Shown: positions 19,985-31,237 of the stretch, one piece after another
How positions within the stretch are numbered: position 1 is the first letter of the stretch
Layout: every line of letters begins with the position of its first letter
The notes under the pieces: generated by a model
What the model was told of the DNA's origin: nothing
Database searches by the model: none
The model's input: only the letters and a program-made list of their open reading frames with translations
NCBI GenBank assembly: GCA_025504975.1
Contig: JANUWI010000005.1
Coordinates: 1,302,001 to 1,366,000 of the forward strand
Direction of reading: 5' to 3'
Length of the DNA: 64,000 nt
From: Plenodomus lindquistii
Lineage: Eukaryota; Ascomycota; Dothideomycetes; Pleosporales; Leptosphaeriaceae
Translations under genes and position numbers: made by a program

Positions 19985-21817
19985 TCATCTCTTACTTTTA
20001 TCTCTCGCGTTGAACGTCTTCAGAGGATCCACCTTACCATTCCTTCCTCTTACGACCTTTCTACCCTTGCCCTTCACGAACTTCTTCCTGTCGAGCCTAG
20101 GTATGTTCAGGCCAACGAAGCCAACGTCTTCTGGCTTCTTCCCGCCAGGCAGCAAATAATCCGGCACATGCTTGAGATGTGGTTGTATACGTGCGGGATG
20201 GTTGAGAGTTTGATCGTGTCTGAGGTGCGCGAGCGCTTCGGGGTTCTCTTCAAACTATCACAGAATTAGTAGGAGGCTTGATTGCTTGCGACCAATGGCA
20301 CATACGTAACGCGACAGCTTTGCCGACTTGGAGAGCTCCAGCCTGATCTCCTTGATCCGCGCCTCTCGAATCGCGATTCTTGTGACAGAGCGCAGCGCAT
20401 CGCCGAAACGATACCTGAATGGCTCCAATCGCTTCATGTCAAAGTTGTAGTTTTCGAGCTTCTGGCCCTCCTCCTGATGCTTCTCGACCTTCTTCAGTAT
20501 CTCCTCATCATGCTCGCAACCCGCGAATGTTGTTGACTTGTGTTTGCGGTACTTGTCCTTCGGTATGATGAAGGAGATGGCCGTACCAGACTTGCCAGCG
20601 CGCGCTGTCCGACCGATGCGGTGAAAGTATGATTTGTACGTGCCGGGGAAGTCGAAGTTGAGGACACAGGATACGTTGAGGAAGTCGATGCCACGTGAGA
20701 CGCCAGAATCAGTGGCAGTGGCCTTTTCCTTCTTCGACTTCTTCTTGGGTCTCGACTCGCTGGTCTCTTGTTGACCCAGGATCTCAGTCTCGTCGGATGC
20801 GATGAGAATATTGTAAATGTTCTTATTGAATTCTTCGACGATATGGAGGCGCGATGCGAGCGGCAGCTCGGAGTTCAAGACGCACGACTTGATTCCGAAC
20901 TGCTCAAGGAACAGCTTGACGCGGTACGAGCGGTCAGTGTCGCCAACGAAGACAATCGACTTGCCCTTGATCAGCTGTAATTTGAACATTGCGTAGATCA
21001 AGAGGAACTTCTCCTCCTCGGCGCACTTGATGACGTATTGCTTGACCTTTTGCGCGTTCTTGTCGAGGTCGTCTAGCTTCAGCACGACTGGGTTGACACA
21101 GAGGAGTGTACCAAGCGACTCAACTTCGGTGTTGAGCGTCGCGGACATGAGGAATTTATGTACGCCAGTCGGAATGTTCTCCTTGATCTGATCAAGATCA
21201 TCCTTGAAACCGTAACCCATGACCAGATCGCCCTCGTCGACTACCAGATGCGCCAGCTCTGCCACTGACAGAGCGCCGTTGTTGATATTAGCCCATGCAC
21301 GTGCCGGAGTCGCAATCACAATGTCTGGGTTGTCAGCCAACTTTGCTCTGGTCACGACCTCAGACTCTTTGCCAGCGATGTTTTGTATCCGAATATCTTG
21401 TCCGCAGTGTGCTGAGAGGGACTTGGCGACCTTTGTAATTTGCAGCGCGAGTTCTTTGGTAGGCACAAGGATGAGTGATGTTTTGCCTTTTCTGCGCAGA
21501 GTGTTGTGCAGAATCGGAAGTAGGTACGCTGCAGTCTTGCCCGTACCCGTACCACTGCGCGCAAGAATATCCCGCCCTTGAAGCGCCAGCGGAATGGCTT
21601 GTGACTGGACAGCGGTCGGTGTGCTCCATTTCTGGTCCCTTACGCCTCTGAGCAGGCGTGGCTCTAATTCGAAATCGGCAAAGGATGGCGCTGGAGGTGT
21701 TGCATTCGCTGGCTGGGGCGACTTGGTTTGCGACGCATCGCTCGCTCTGCGCTTGGAAGTGGGCGAGGAAGCGTCCTCAGCCTCTGGAATATCTCGATCG
21801 TTGAGTTTCCGTTTCAT
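19985..21817 (-). CDS. DBP9: ATP-dependent RNA helicase Dbp9 (60S ribosome biogenesis)
   Basis: Two exons, 21817-20306 and 20254-19985, with a 51-bp phase-0 intron, give 593 aa, the usual size for the family. Helicase motifs are in order: Q-motif region F-F near residues 46-60, ARSGTGTGKT (86-95), PTKELA, TPAR, VVDEGDLVMGYG (192-203), MSATL, a Dbp9-type charged insertion (SRPKKKSKKEKA) after SDETE, RGIDFLNV, and HRIGRTARAG. The C-terminal exon ends in the conserved basic tail (DRKKFVKGKGRKVVRG). Known homologues act in the nucleolus in maturation of the large ribosomal subunit. Motif II reads DEGD instead of DEAD, which is unusual. Identity is confident from overall motif order, insertion and tail. 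Confidence 0.95.
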
Positions 21818-22438
21818 GTTGTCGAGCTTGGTGTTTGTGTTGGCAATGGCGGTTGTGCGTGTTTTGCGAACTGGTCTGCATCTGATTCTTCCATCGCAGT
21901 TTCCGAACTTTTTGGGCGCTAGTCTCGAGATCGGTTAGCGGCCCCACGTGCATCGGAGGCAGACATCTAGGACGCCGACAGCTCCCAAGGTTCCAATTCA
22001 CCGATAACACACACATGTGACAGGACGATCAAGATACGCGTTGGCACGTTGAGCAGGTTTTCGACATGCAGAGCATGTTTTTCGGATTGCAATCGATCAG
22101 GGATCTCTATACATACAGGCAACGATGAGCGAACCTTTGGCAAGGCAACCGCATGCTGCTTACGAACTCTGTTGGACTCCCAACCACAGTCACTCTGTCA
22201 CTTCTGGCCACAGTCATCTAATTCTATTAACATGTACATCTCCGCTATCACCATGAGCATGATGCTCTGTGCAACCGTCTTGGGTGCACTTGTTCAGAAC
22301 AACGAGGCCTCATACATGCTGCCCGCCCTCGGCTTCCCAAGGTCCAAGAACACGTAGCCTGCGTAAAGCAAGCTGCTCGCATTCTAGGTCACTCAAACTG
22401 CGACCTTTGGGGTCAGCGACACTCGAGTCGACGCATTC
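21818..22438. other. DBP9 upstream region, no gene
   Basis: About 620 bp holding the DBP9 promoter and the 3' flank of the F-box/ankyrin-like gene. No coding frame or RNA gene is supported. Confidence 0.5.
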
Positions 22439-24025
22439 CTACAGCTTGGAGGTTTCCGAGAGATCTTTTGGGACTGTCGTTGTTCTTAAATACGGCTCTC
22501 CAGGCCGAACCTCCAGATTCAAGGCGTCCCAGCCATGGATCTTCAGAAGTATCGCCACTTCCTGCACCTTGTCGGCGATCCGAGCGCAATCCAGAAGCGA
22601 AGCATCGCCTTCAAGGTGCCTTGGATCGGCACCAGCCCAAAGTAACCAATCAACCCAATTCAATAGCCCCTTTGCTGTGGCTAAGAACAAGGGCGTGAAA
22701 GACATTGGATATCTTGGTTTGACTCTCTTGATCCAACGTTTCTCATGAACACACCAATAATAGTCCGTGTTGGGCGTCCAAATATTAAGGGCTGTGAGAA
22801 TAATGCGCCACTCAGCTAAGAGTTCACGGTACGTCCTACCAAAGCAATGTCCAGGCACAACATCCAATCCGGCGTAGTTTGTGTGTCCCGGTGGTTTACG
22901 ATCAGTAAGGAATTTCAATGTCCTCTCGGCGCTGTGCCAAGGATAGTTCGCTCTTCGCCGCCCTCTCCGACCTGTTTTACGAGGCCAGAGCAGATAGTTG
23001 AACGCCCACTCAAGCACCGGCAGTTTCTTCGGTGCGCATGCTGAGGTATTGATCCAGTGTATGATGACATCGAAAAGTCCTGTATCATCGCCCCAAATGG
23101 CTTTCTCAAGTAGGTCCGTCGCGAATCGATGTTTGGCTGTCTCGTCGGACCCACCTAATCGATCCAGTAGGATAGTAGTGAACTGACCAGACTCACTCTG
23201 GCGGGCCATGGCCAGTCGAAGGTAGACGTACAAATGACTTCTGCGCACGACTCTGGTCGATCGGAGCAGTAGCTGCAGCATGGCTGACGTTCCTGATCTG
23301 ATTGCCAATGCCAGCAGGGTTGTCCCAAAACAGTAGTTTAGATCATCTACACCACTGAGGAGGCCGAAGAACCCCGCTAAGACTGCATCTATGTCACCAT
23401 CGACGACAGCCAGACCTATCTCAAGGAATTTTCGGTCGTTTTCATGGCGTATGCTGAGTCGCTCGTGTGTTGTCAGCAACCTGTCGCCGTCATAGAGGCC
23501 CTGCATAAACTCGCATTCCACTGGATAGTGCACAATCTTTTCTTCCATGCCTGAGATCATGTTTTCAACTATCCACTCCAGCTCCCAGTCTTGATGCATA
23601 GATATTCGACCCCATTCGAGGACCATCTGGCGTGATCTTTCGCTGGTGGTCCACTCCATACCCAGCTTCGCGAACTGGCCTTGACAAACGGGCACGAATA
23701 AAAACGAGAACAGGCTGGGCTTCTCATTGTAGTGTTGTATAGTGGCGTAATATAGAAGCAGTTCGTGAGGCGAGTGTGGGGTGGCGGTCCATAAAGAAGG
23801 CCGAAAGACTTTGTGACGATCTCTGGAGGGCAAGATCGATGACAAGACCTCTTCTTGAAGAGCACCTGATATGCATAAATATATAGAGACAGTAGTAGAG
23901 ACAATGTACCTACCTGCAGCCAAGGCGAGATCGAGCAATTGCCCTTCGGTGTAGGTATGTAATGCATTATCGACGATTAGACGAATTATCTCCAAAGGTA
24001 GTCGCATGATGGGTATATTGGACAC
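22439..24025 (-). CDS. F-box/ankyrin-like protein
   Basis: The N-terminus MSNIPIMRLPLEIIRLIVDNAL is a short F-box-like helix (LPLEII...I), as in many fungal substrate-adaptor proteins. Downstream are helical hairpins reminiscent of ankyrin repeats (FGTTLLALAIRSGTSAMLQL and TPLFLATAKGLLNWVDWLL, then WAGADPRHLEGDASLLDCAR near the C-terminus). A 48-bp intron at 23866-23913 (GTAGGT...CAG) is likely. It keeps the frame, and its removal joins LALAA-G to ALQEEV, giving about 512 aa instead of 528. Such proteins usually recruit targets to SCF ubiquitin ligases or mediate protein contacts; the target is unknown. Confidence 0.65.
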   Translation of the reverse strand: MSNIPIMRLPLEIIRLIVDNALHTYTEGQLLDLALAAGRYIVSTTVSIYLCISGALQEEVLSSILPSRDRHKVFRPSLWTATPHSPHELLLYYATIQHYNEKPSLFSFLFVPVCQGQFAKLGMEWTTSERSRQMVLEWGRISMHQDWELEWIVENMISGMEEKIVHYPVECEFMQGLYDGDRLLTTHERLSIRHENDRKFLEIGLAVVDGDIDAVLAGFFGLLSGVDDLNYCFGTTLLALAIRSGTSAMLQLLLRSTRVVRRSHLYVYLRLAMARQSESGQFTTILLDRLGGSDETAKHRFATDLLEKAIWGDDTGLFDVIIHWINTSACAPKKLPVLEWAFNYLLWPRKTGRRGRRRANYPWHSAERTLKFLTDRKPPGHTNYAGLDVVPGHCFGRTYRELLAEWRIILTALNIWTPNTDYYWCVHEKRWIKRVKPRYPMSFTPLFLATAKGLLNWVDWLLWAGADPRHLEGDASLLDCARIADKVQEVAILLKIHGWDALNLEVRPGEPYLRTTTVPKDLSETSKL

Positions 24026-24950
24026 AGTCCTCTGGCACAGGATACCGCGCGGCCTTACCTATATAGTAAGGCGGTGGTGAACCCAGTGATGCACAAGCGT
24101 CCGGGTAGCTTAAGAGTCACCTCCTGCGCCCTTCTGATCTCGTATCGAATTGATGAAGGTGTGACCCAAAGCCGCGGAACAAAGTCGTTCGAGGCACCTC
24201 AAGGGATAAGCATCAATCGACGAGGCTGTGTCTTCGCACAAAGACTTTTGCTGGCATGGTACACGCTGGCACAGCCATACCGTGGCGCATCATCTCGGCG
24301 CACGTTACTAGGATAGATCGGTGGCCTGAACCACTTGTTCCGCTTCTCAAGTGTAACCCATACGTTGCGATAACGCGTTTTTCGAAATGACGAATGAGGA
24401 AGGTGTTATGTCGCGAGAAGGAGAAGAGCGCTTTGTGCACAGCTTTTGTGGCTGAGCAGGGTCTGTCAGCTCATCAGACGTCACACTTTCGATGTCCATA
24501 ATGACCATGTGGTTAGGAACCCAGTCAGGACAGGAGTCGAGACGAAATGGCAGCATCGTAGATCAAAGAGGTATAGCATTATTAGCCTGTCACTCCTCGG
24601 AAAGACGCTAAATGCCGTGCGCGGCGCGTGCGCGTCAAGACGACAAGATCGCAAGCACTTTGCTTAATACTGGACTTACACAATGCAGCGCCTACACCTG
24701 ATAGGTGAGCAATGTCACTAAACTCCACGCCCTTCAACGATGGGTCAATCAAAATCCGTCTCAAGAGGTAGAGCAAACGACTAGTCAATAAACCCCTAGA
24801 TTCCGCGCCCTACCAACGCCAGCGCTAAGTAATCAGTCCACTCTCTCCTGATTGCAACAGTATTCACTGTTCGGAATCTACCATATATTCCATCAACACC
24901 CTGAACCTTCAAGCCCCTCCCCAATTTTCAACAGGACCCAACCGCAAACA
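24026..24950. other. Intergenic between divergent genes, no gene
   Basis: About 925 bp between the F-box/ankyrin-like gene (minus) and the acetyltransferase gene (plus). Short frames only. Presumably it contains both promoters. Confidence 0.5.
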
Positions 24951-25634
24951 ATGACATACACATATACCTTCTCCCACGTCCAGCCAACCCCTCAATCCCT
25001 CCCCCACCTCGCCCAAAGATACAAAGCCCTCCGCCTAAGCGCACTCCTGAAATCTCCCGGGGCCTTCTCAGGAACCTACGCGGACGAGAGCCGACGTACG
25101 GACGAATGGTGGGAAGCGCGGTTGCAGATTCCAGGACGCGAGACGTTCATCTGTGCTGCGAAGCCGTTGGGTGGGGAGGATGAGGGTGCGGAGGACGGCG
25201 AATGGGTCGCACAGGTTACATTGTTGGGCCCTGTGTCTGCGAATTCTTATCGATTGCCCGAAGATGCAGGACAGCCGCTTGTTGCGGAGGACGAGGAGAA
25301 ATGGCAGATGTTGAGTTTGTACACTGACCCTGATCATCGCGGAAAAAGAATCGCACAATCACTCTGTAAGGAGGTTTTCTGGTGGCTGAAAGAGAGGAAA
25401 GGAGCTAGTGGGGAGAAGATACTGGGGAAGGTACGCGTGAGGATTATGGTGAGGCCGGATAACACGGCAGTGTTGAAGATGTACACGGGGCTGGGGTTTT
25501 TGGATGCGGGGCGATGCACACTGGCTGAGGCTTTGGTCGCGAATGGGGATGGGGAGATGGTGCCGGAGGGCGGTGGAGGGGAGAAGTATCAGACGAGAGT
25601 GGGGCTGATTATGGTTGTTGTGTTGGAGAGGTGA
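24951..25634 (+). CDS. GNAT-family N-acetyltransferase
   Basis: A 227-aa protein starting MTYTYTFSHVQPTPQ. This ATG follows CAAACA and sits where the conserved protein begins; 33 further codons upstream are open but low-complexity and look like leader. The fold is recognised by the N-terminal LRLSALLKSPGAFSGTYADE segment, motif A (LSLYTDPDHRGKRIAQSL, the acetyl-CoA loop) at about 122-139, and motif B (VRPDNTAVLKMYTGLGF), ending in a beta strand (GLIMVVVLER). It should transfer an acetyl group from acetyl-CoA to an amine; the substrate cannot be told from sequence. Single exon, no targeting signal seen. Confidence 0.85.
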   Translation: MTYTYTFSHVQPTPQSLPHLAQRYKALRLSALLKSPGAFSGTYADESRRTDEWWEARLQIPGRETFICAAKPLGGEDEGAEDGEWVAQVTLLGPVSANSYRLPEDAGQPLVAEDEEKWQMLSLYTDPDHRGKRIAQSLCKEVFWWLKERKGASGEKILGKVRVRIMVRPDNTAVLKMYTGLGFLDAGRCTLAEALVANGDGEMVPEGGGGEKYQTRVGLIMVVVLER

Positions 25635-25788
25635 AGACTGTTTACAACAATGATAATCCTTCTTATGCATTAGAGTTGGCAGATCTTGTTGGATTGAGGC
25701 GCATCATGACCTTGTATGAAGCGTTCACAAAGCGTTCACGAGTTCTACAGGTGCTGAGTACTCGCGCCATCGAGATTGTACGTCGGCT

Positions 25789-27703
25789 CTAATGATCCAG
25801 GCCGAACTCAAACCTCATATATGGTACCTCCTGACTGCCCTCCGGCATCAAATACGTAAAATTCCAAAATTCAAAGTCACTATGATCACGTTAGCATATC
25901 CTTCCAACGATTTGTTGCCAAAGTAAGCAACTTACTTAATCACATCCCCCGCCCCACCATAAAGCCCATTGAATGTGACCGTGTAGTCCGCATCAACCGC
26001 CCCGGTCACATTAACATTTACGCCCTCTACATCCTCCCACCCTTTCACATCTCTCAGCCCACCCCACCCATTCGTCCCCACCATGAACGAAAACCCACTC
26101 CTTACACTACTATTCGCAGCCGGATACCACAGCTCCAACACGCCTTCTTGCACCTTAACGTCCAACGCCAACGTCTGCGCATACAGGCTCATCCAACCTA
26201 TACTCCCATCTGCACGTCCCCACTGCACGACCGCGGGGTTAAAACTCTTTTGATTGCGAGCCGGGCCGCCGACAACGTTTTCAGCAAAGGATTCGGCGCC
26301 GATGGTCAGATTGGCAGAGATGAATGCAGTAATATTGCGCGGGTAGGTGTCGTATGGAGGTGAGAAGGCGGATGTGAAGACGCTGTGGGAGCCGGGAAAG
26401 GTCGTGAGAGAGGAGAGGGTAGAGGGGGGAACGAGGGAGTTATGGAAGGGCGCGAGGATGGCGATGAGGGGGGAGATTGCGAAGTCGTTCTTGTGACCCA
26501 TTGCGTAAGGCTAATTGCTTCAGTATGTGCTCTGCTACATATTGTTCGATGCGGAAAGAGACAGAACGGGGGGAGGGAGAGAGGGTAGATGTGATGGTTG
26601 CAAGTGAACGTACCTTGGAGTCCACAGGTGCATCCTCCTTCCCAACAAGTGTCCACATCTGCAACGCCAATATGCTCAGGTACTTGTTCATATCGAATCC
26701 ATACGAACGATCCCAAGGCCCTGCCACATTCTTCAAATTCGCATTATACAACTCGCCCAGCGACGTCCAAGTATGCCGTATCATCTCCCCACCATACTGT
26801 CCCATGAGACTATCTTGTGGCATATACTTCGCCCACAACGTCAGCGCAAACAGGGAAACTCCCGCATATGTTCCCGAATTGAATTCAGAGAGCGTGTTAT
26901 CACGGGTGAACAGATCAATGACTTCTTTTGCGTAGGCTTCGCCTGCGACGGTCATGTTTGAGTCGTTCGCTCGGCGGCCGACCCAGCCTGACACAAAGGC
27001 GCGCATAATGGAGGGATTGCTATAAGCAGGGTATAGGTTATCGTCGTCCACGCCACCGACTCGGTAGCTGTCGCCAATGGTGTTGTTGAAGAGGCTTTCA
27101 AGCATGTAATGCTGTGTGTGCTGAGGAATCAGATGGGAAAATTCCTCGAGCATGAGGACGAAGGTGGTGCCGATGAAGCCGCGCCAGTTGGGATCCCAGG
27201 AGTTGTAGATGACGGCGGGATATTGCTTTGTTCCGACGGTAGGCTCTTCGGGGTAGATTTGATAGTCACCGTACCTGGGGAATCCTTAGCTACTGGATGG
27301 TTCTGTATTGCCGCTACGCTGTCCTTCCCAACATCGACCGCTCGAACTCAATGATGATCTTAGGATATTTCACATACCATTGCTGACTCTCGTTCTTGAA
27401 CTGGCCCCCAATAACATTTTCCACAATCCTCACAGCCTGCTCAACATCATCTGGCTCGTTTCTCGCCAGCAGTCCCGCCGCGTACCACACACTTGCTCTC
27501 GTGTCATGCGTCAAAGCTGCGGCATCCAGGCTGAACAAGTACCCTCGGTCATGGTCGTAGTACATGTCCATCCAATCCATTGACTCATGTAAGAGGCTCG
27601 TCGCATGGCTTTGTGTGTCATTGCGCTTTTGTACTTGCTGTTTCGCGGAAGTGCCGAGGGTTGATAGTGTTAATACTACCCATGACTTTGAGAGTGCGAC
27701 CAT
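25789..27703 (-). CDS. Secreted six-hairpin glycosidase-like protein
   Basis: Four exons, 27703-27378, 27274-26614, 26510-25936 and 25879-25789, sum to 1,653 nt (550 aa). Joins restore QQW-YGDYQIYP, DSK-PYAMGHKND and VIN-DFEFWNFTYL. The N-terminus MVALSKSWVVLTLSTLGTSA is a good signal peptide, and there are many N-glycosylation sequons, so secretion or a cell-wall location is likely. The body has repeated helical segments with aromatic and acidic residues (SWDPNWRGF, EEFSHLIPQH, AGPWDRSYGFDMNKY), as in (alpha/alpha)6-barrel carbohydrate-active proteins. The C-terminal third is strand-rich and probably a beta-sandwich. The exact glycoside hydrolase family and substrate are not certain, and a linalool-dehydratase-like barrel is an alternative. 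Confidence 0.75.
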
Positions 27704-28147
27704 GATGGCAAGGTTGAAAGTCGCAATGGCGCAGTAGAGGCCGTGAGAATACCCAGGGTGGGCGCCATTGTGTCTTTTTAATCTATGCCCATCATGCCGT
27801 AGTCTAGAGAAACCCTCGGCTCGCTTTCGTAGAAAGTTGGAAATTCAGAAGCCGGCCGCCGATCCCTGCCTCTCTCACGGGCAAACATCGAAGTTTGGGA
27901 CGGATCCGGGGCACTAGATGTCATTTTGTGGGGTTCGGTAGATTATTTTGCGAGGCAGGGTCGGACGTGATGACGAGCGGGGAGTTTGATCCGGCTTGAG
28001 TTGTGGATTAGACTAGGCAAGCTAGTGCATGATTCAACAAGGTTATTGATCGGAGGTACATGACGTCCAAAATGTATGCCATGAAAAGTACTGTGGGTAT
28101 CAATTGAGTATGCCATGATATGCGCGGCGATTATTCGAACAAAGCTC
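27704..28147. other. Intergenic, no gene
   Basis: About 440 bp containing the promoter of the secreted six-hairpin protein and the 3' flank of the polymerase eta gene. Nothing else recognised. Confidence 0.5.
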
Positions 28148-30343
28148 TCAGGTCTGCTTTCCAAATGCTAATCTTGCCTGCCCTTTCTCTGTGCTACTAC
28201 CACCAGCGCTACCGCCTCCCCGCCCAGCACCACTACCAGGTGGTCGCCCTCTACCTCTTCCAGCTTTTTGTCCAGTATATGCTTTCTTCCCGAGCTGAGG
28301 AGCCAGTGACGGCGGTTGTCGCTCTTCATGACTTATTTCTTTGGAAAGATTTAGTGCAAAGTGATAGTCGATATGCTCGACCTTCTCGTGGAGCGGCAAG
28401 TGGACATTACAGCTTGCGCAGAAGTAGGTCTCGACACTCCCTTGATGAGATGGCGGATTCGAGCATGGAACCGGTGTATCTGATACTTCTGATTTGATGT
28501 GTGATCTTTGATCGCGGATCGGTGAGTGCGAAAGGGCGCGTGGTTGTGCTGACGGTGGTGTATCATCTGGATACCCATCATCACCATCCGTTTCAAAGCG
28601 CCGCATGGATGGCGGTGTGACCGGCCTCTCCACCTCATTTGAATGCAACGCCGCGAACTCTTCCTCTTCCCCGTCATCTTCCGTCTCATCCCTCGTACTC
28701 TCACTATGCGCCTTCATCAGCAGCGCCCTCGCAGCATCAAAGTCCTTCTTCTTGTCATCCTTTGGTCCGAAGAAATTGGCGATGTTCCCCTTCTTTCGCC
28801 GCTTGGCCGCCGGCTCGCGAATGCTCGAACTGCTCGTTATCGAGTGCTTGGTAGAAGACATCATTGCCTTCGCTTCGTCACCACGCACCAGGAAACCCCC
28901 GATGCCTTTGTTATTTGTGATACCGTCTTCGAACCCACCGACACTTAGTGATAAGTTGGCACAGGGCCATGCTCGGCCATCAACTACAACTTGTGCGAGC
29001 AAATTCTTTGCTAGATCAAATAGAATAGTCTCAGAGAGGGGTTTGCCTTGAGGTATTGGGGCCTGACGACTCCGTGTTTGTGCGCCCTGACGATGATGCA
29101 AATTAACAGTCTTAGGCCGACGTTTGTTCTCCAACACACCTTCTTCCACACAGCGGGAGAAAATGTCAGCGACAAAGATGCGCAGCCAGCGGACGCCCTG
29201 CTCAAAGGAGTTTATAGCTGGACGGAAGGACTTGGCGGATAGCATGGATTTGATCTGGGTGCGAGGGTTGACTTCGCTATTGTCCTCGCCACGGATGGTG
29301 GAGTAGAGCCAGCTGCCTGTATCGTCTCCTAGCTTCTTCAATTGATCGAGTGGTTGTTCCACCAGGTCTTTGACTTTGTCGGTACCAAACATGGCGACAA
29401 CCTCGTCGCCCAGCTTGCCGCCCAACATCCTAATTTTGGTGAATTTCATATCCTCGAGGAAGTGCTTTACCGCGCGATTTCGGATGACGGTCTGCTGGTT
29501 CGGTTTCTTGTATCCCGAGCCTAGCTTTGACAGCATTTTGTTCCTTGCCACGCCTCCAGAGCATGTGTAGCCTAGTGTATCTCTGATATGCTTCCTTACG
29601 TCCCGTACGATCTCCGAGGCAATGACCATGCACACATCATCCCAATCAGGGTCAGCATCCTCTCCGTCCTCCTCGCCCGTCTCCACCAGCGCGTCAGCCG
29701 CCCAGTCCAACACCGTCGTCGGCACCTTGGGCAGCCTCTCGGTCGGATCATCATACGGCGCTGGTCCTCTCAACTCGGAATATCGCTCCAATAGTATTGT
29801 GTGCACTTGCGCACTCAAGTCCATGAACACTTCATCGATACTCGCCTTCTCGACCCTCTGCTCCTTGTCCGGCAGCGCCTCCTTGATACACTGTAAGATG
29901 CGCCGACTCGCCTGGCGATAGGGATCCAGACTGACTTTGTGCGTGGCCATGTCCTTGAACGAATTCTCATGGTACGCCCACTTTTCGTCGCCCTCCTTCC
30001 ACGTCGCGACATGCTGCAAGATCAGCTCGGGACACTGTTTCAGCGCCTCGCTGCTTGTGACGTGGCGTGACAGACCAAAGGCCCGCGCAGGATAGTTGAT
30101 AGCGATGAGGCCTTGCCATTGTTGGACTGCGAGGGGCTTGCCGGGGTCGATGCCCAGGCGCACGGTTTCGCACTGCGCGTAGAAGGCATCGAGGTCAATG
30201 TGGGCGATTACGCGGAGGGGCGTGGTTGGGCTGAAGGACTTGAGTTGATGCAGTTGCTTGTACGTGAAGTTTGACTTTGGGATGCGGCGCGGGGACGTGA
30301 TGGAGAATTGAGACGGGGCGAAGTCGGGCGCCGGCGACGACAT
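28148..30343 (-). CDS. RAD30: DNA polymerase eta (Y-family translesion polymerase)
   Basis: Single exon, 731 aa. Catalytic motifs of the Y family are present: HIDLDAFYAQCE (metal-binding Asp50 and Asp52) and KASIDEVFMDLS (Asp170 and Glu171), with PARAFGLSRH in the fingers. The thumb's helix-hairpin-helix region is at SGGVARNKMLSKLGSGYKKP, followed by the little-finger domain through LSLSVGGFEDG. After a disordered linker with NIANFFGPK, a PIP-box-like motif, comes a C2H2 ubiquitin-binding zinc finger (FCASC...EHIDYH, about 641-660). The tail is Gly/Arg-rich and ends QARLAFGKQT. The enzyme inserts nucleotides opposite UV dimers, is recruited by ubiquitinated PCNA and acts in the nucleus. The order catalytic core, PIP-like motif, UBZ is as expected for polymerase eta. 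Confidence 0.95.
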   Translation of the reverse strand: MSSPAPDFAPSQFSITSPRRIPKSNFTYKQLHQLKSFSPTTPLRVIAHIDLDAFYAQCETVRLGIDPGKPLAVQQWQGLIAINYPARAFGLSRHVTSSEALKQCPELILQHVATWKEGDEKWAYHENSFKDMATHKVSLDPYRQASRRILQCIKEALPDKEQRVEKASIDEVFMDLSAQVHTILLERYSELRGPAPYDDPTERLPKVPTTVLDWAADALVETGEEDGEDADPDWDDVCMVIASEIVRDVRKHIRDTLGYTCSGGVARNKMLSKLGSGYKKPNQQTVIRNRAVKHFLEDMKFTKIRMLGGKLGDEVVAMFGTDKVKDLVEQPLDQLKKLGDDTGSWLYSTIRGEDNSEVNPRTQIKSMLSAKSFRPAINSFEQGVRWLRIFVADIFSRCVEEGVLENKRRPKTVNLHHRQGAQTRSRQAPIPQGKPLSETILFDLAKNLLAQVVVDGRAWPCANLSLSVGGFEDGITNNKGIGGFLVRGDEAKAMMSSTKHSITSSSSIREPAAKRRKKGNIANFFGPKDDKKKDFDAARALLMKAHSESTRDETEDDGEEEEFAALHSNEVERPVTPPSMRRFETDGDDGYPDDTPPSAQPRALSHSPIRDQRSHIKSEVSDTPVPCSNPPSHQGSVETYFCASCNVHLPLHEKVEHIDYHFALNLSKEISHEERQPPSLAPQLGKKAYTGQKAGRGRGRPPGSGAGRGGGSAGGSSTEKGQARLAFGKQT

Positions 30344-31237
30344 CTTGGGGCGTTTCTAGGGCGTCATCGTGGGTTGTAACATCGTCCAGAGTGAGAGCGG
30401 CCGCCTCTAGTCAGTACACTGATATGGGATGGCTGCGAGGGTTCCAAGGTTGGTTCCGCGCTTCACATCGCGTGTTCCCGCGATCCCGTGCATGCGCGTC
30501 ACTCATCTGTGAGATTTGCGCTAGCCACATTGGGCTTGCCCGATCTCGCTTTTCTAAGTGCGATGGTCGGGCTCCCCCTGTCATGTATGCCCAGACGCAT
30601 GAGATTACACTGAAGGATGTCGACTTGATCTGAGAGCTAGATCATGAGGCTCAAAGACAAGTGCGCTGAACTTCACAATAGCCAATACAGTCCAAGAGAT
30701 CAGATATCAACATGAGGCTTGCCAGTAGTAAGGGTTATAAGCCCCTAGATAGCGTCGCGTCGTGACCGAAACGTCACACATACATGCAAATTGAAGCCCC
30801 TGTCATCCGACTCCTTATATTCTCATTGGGGAACTGGCTCCATACACTCCTATTCGAATTTCTCAAAACGCTTCCCTTTCGCAGTCATGTCCTGGTATCC
30901 AAGCCCAAAATCGTCTACCAGGCATCCTGAATTCCTTCGCTATTGGCGGATCCAATTGTGGACACATTGGTCTGATTGAAGATGCCTTGGACCGTATCGA
31001 AGGAAAGCAAAGTATGAATCAGCAGCAGGGACTGTATGGGAAGAGAGCGAAGGATGAGAAGAACGAGTAGAATGGCGAAGCGCAAGAAGACTGATAAATC
31101 TTAGCGTGTAAGGGGCAAATCAAGTTGCATTATCAATTCCGCTCTAGTTCCCATCGGAACGATGGAAACAGGACATGAACTTCCGCGGTAGTTCATGCCA
31201 ATTTGTTGTTGTATATAGTTTCGGTATGTCCACAGAT
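30344..31237. other. Intergenic, no gene
   Basis: About 890 bp upstream of the polymerase eta gene and downstream of the coactosin gene. Only short frames; no RNA gene or repeat recognised. Confidence 0.5.

Noticed and set aside
24852..24950. N-terminal extension of the acetyltransferase from an upstream ATG
   Set aside because: The extra 33 residues are low-complexity and precede the conserved domain start; the ATG at 24951 has a better context.
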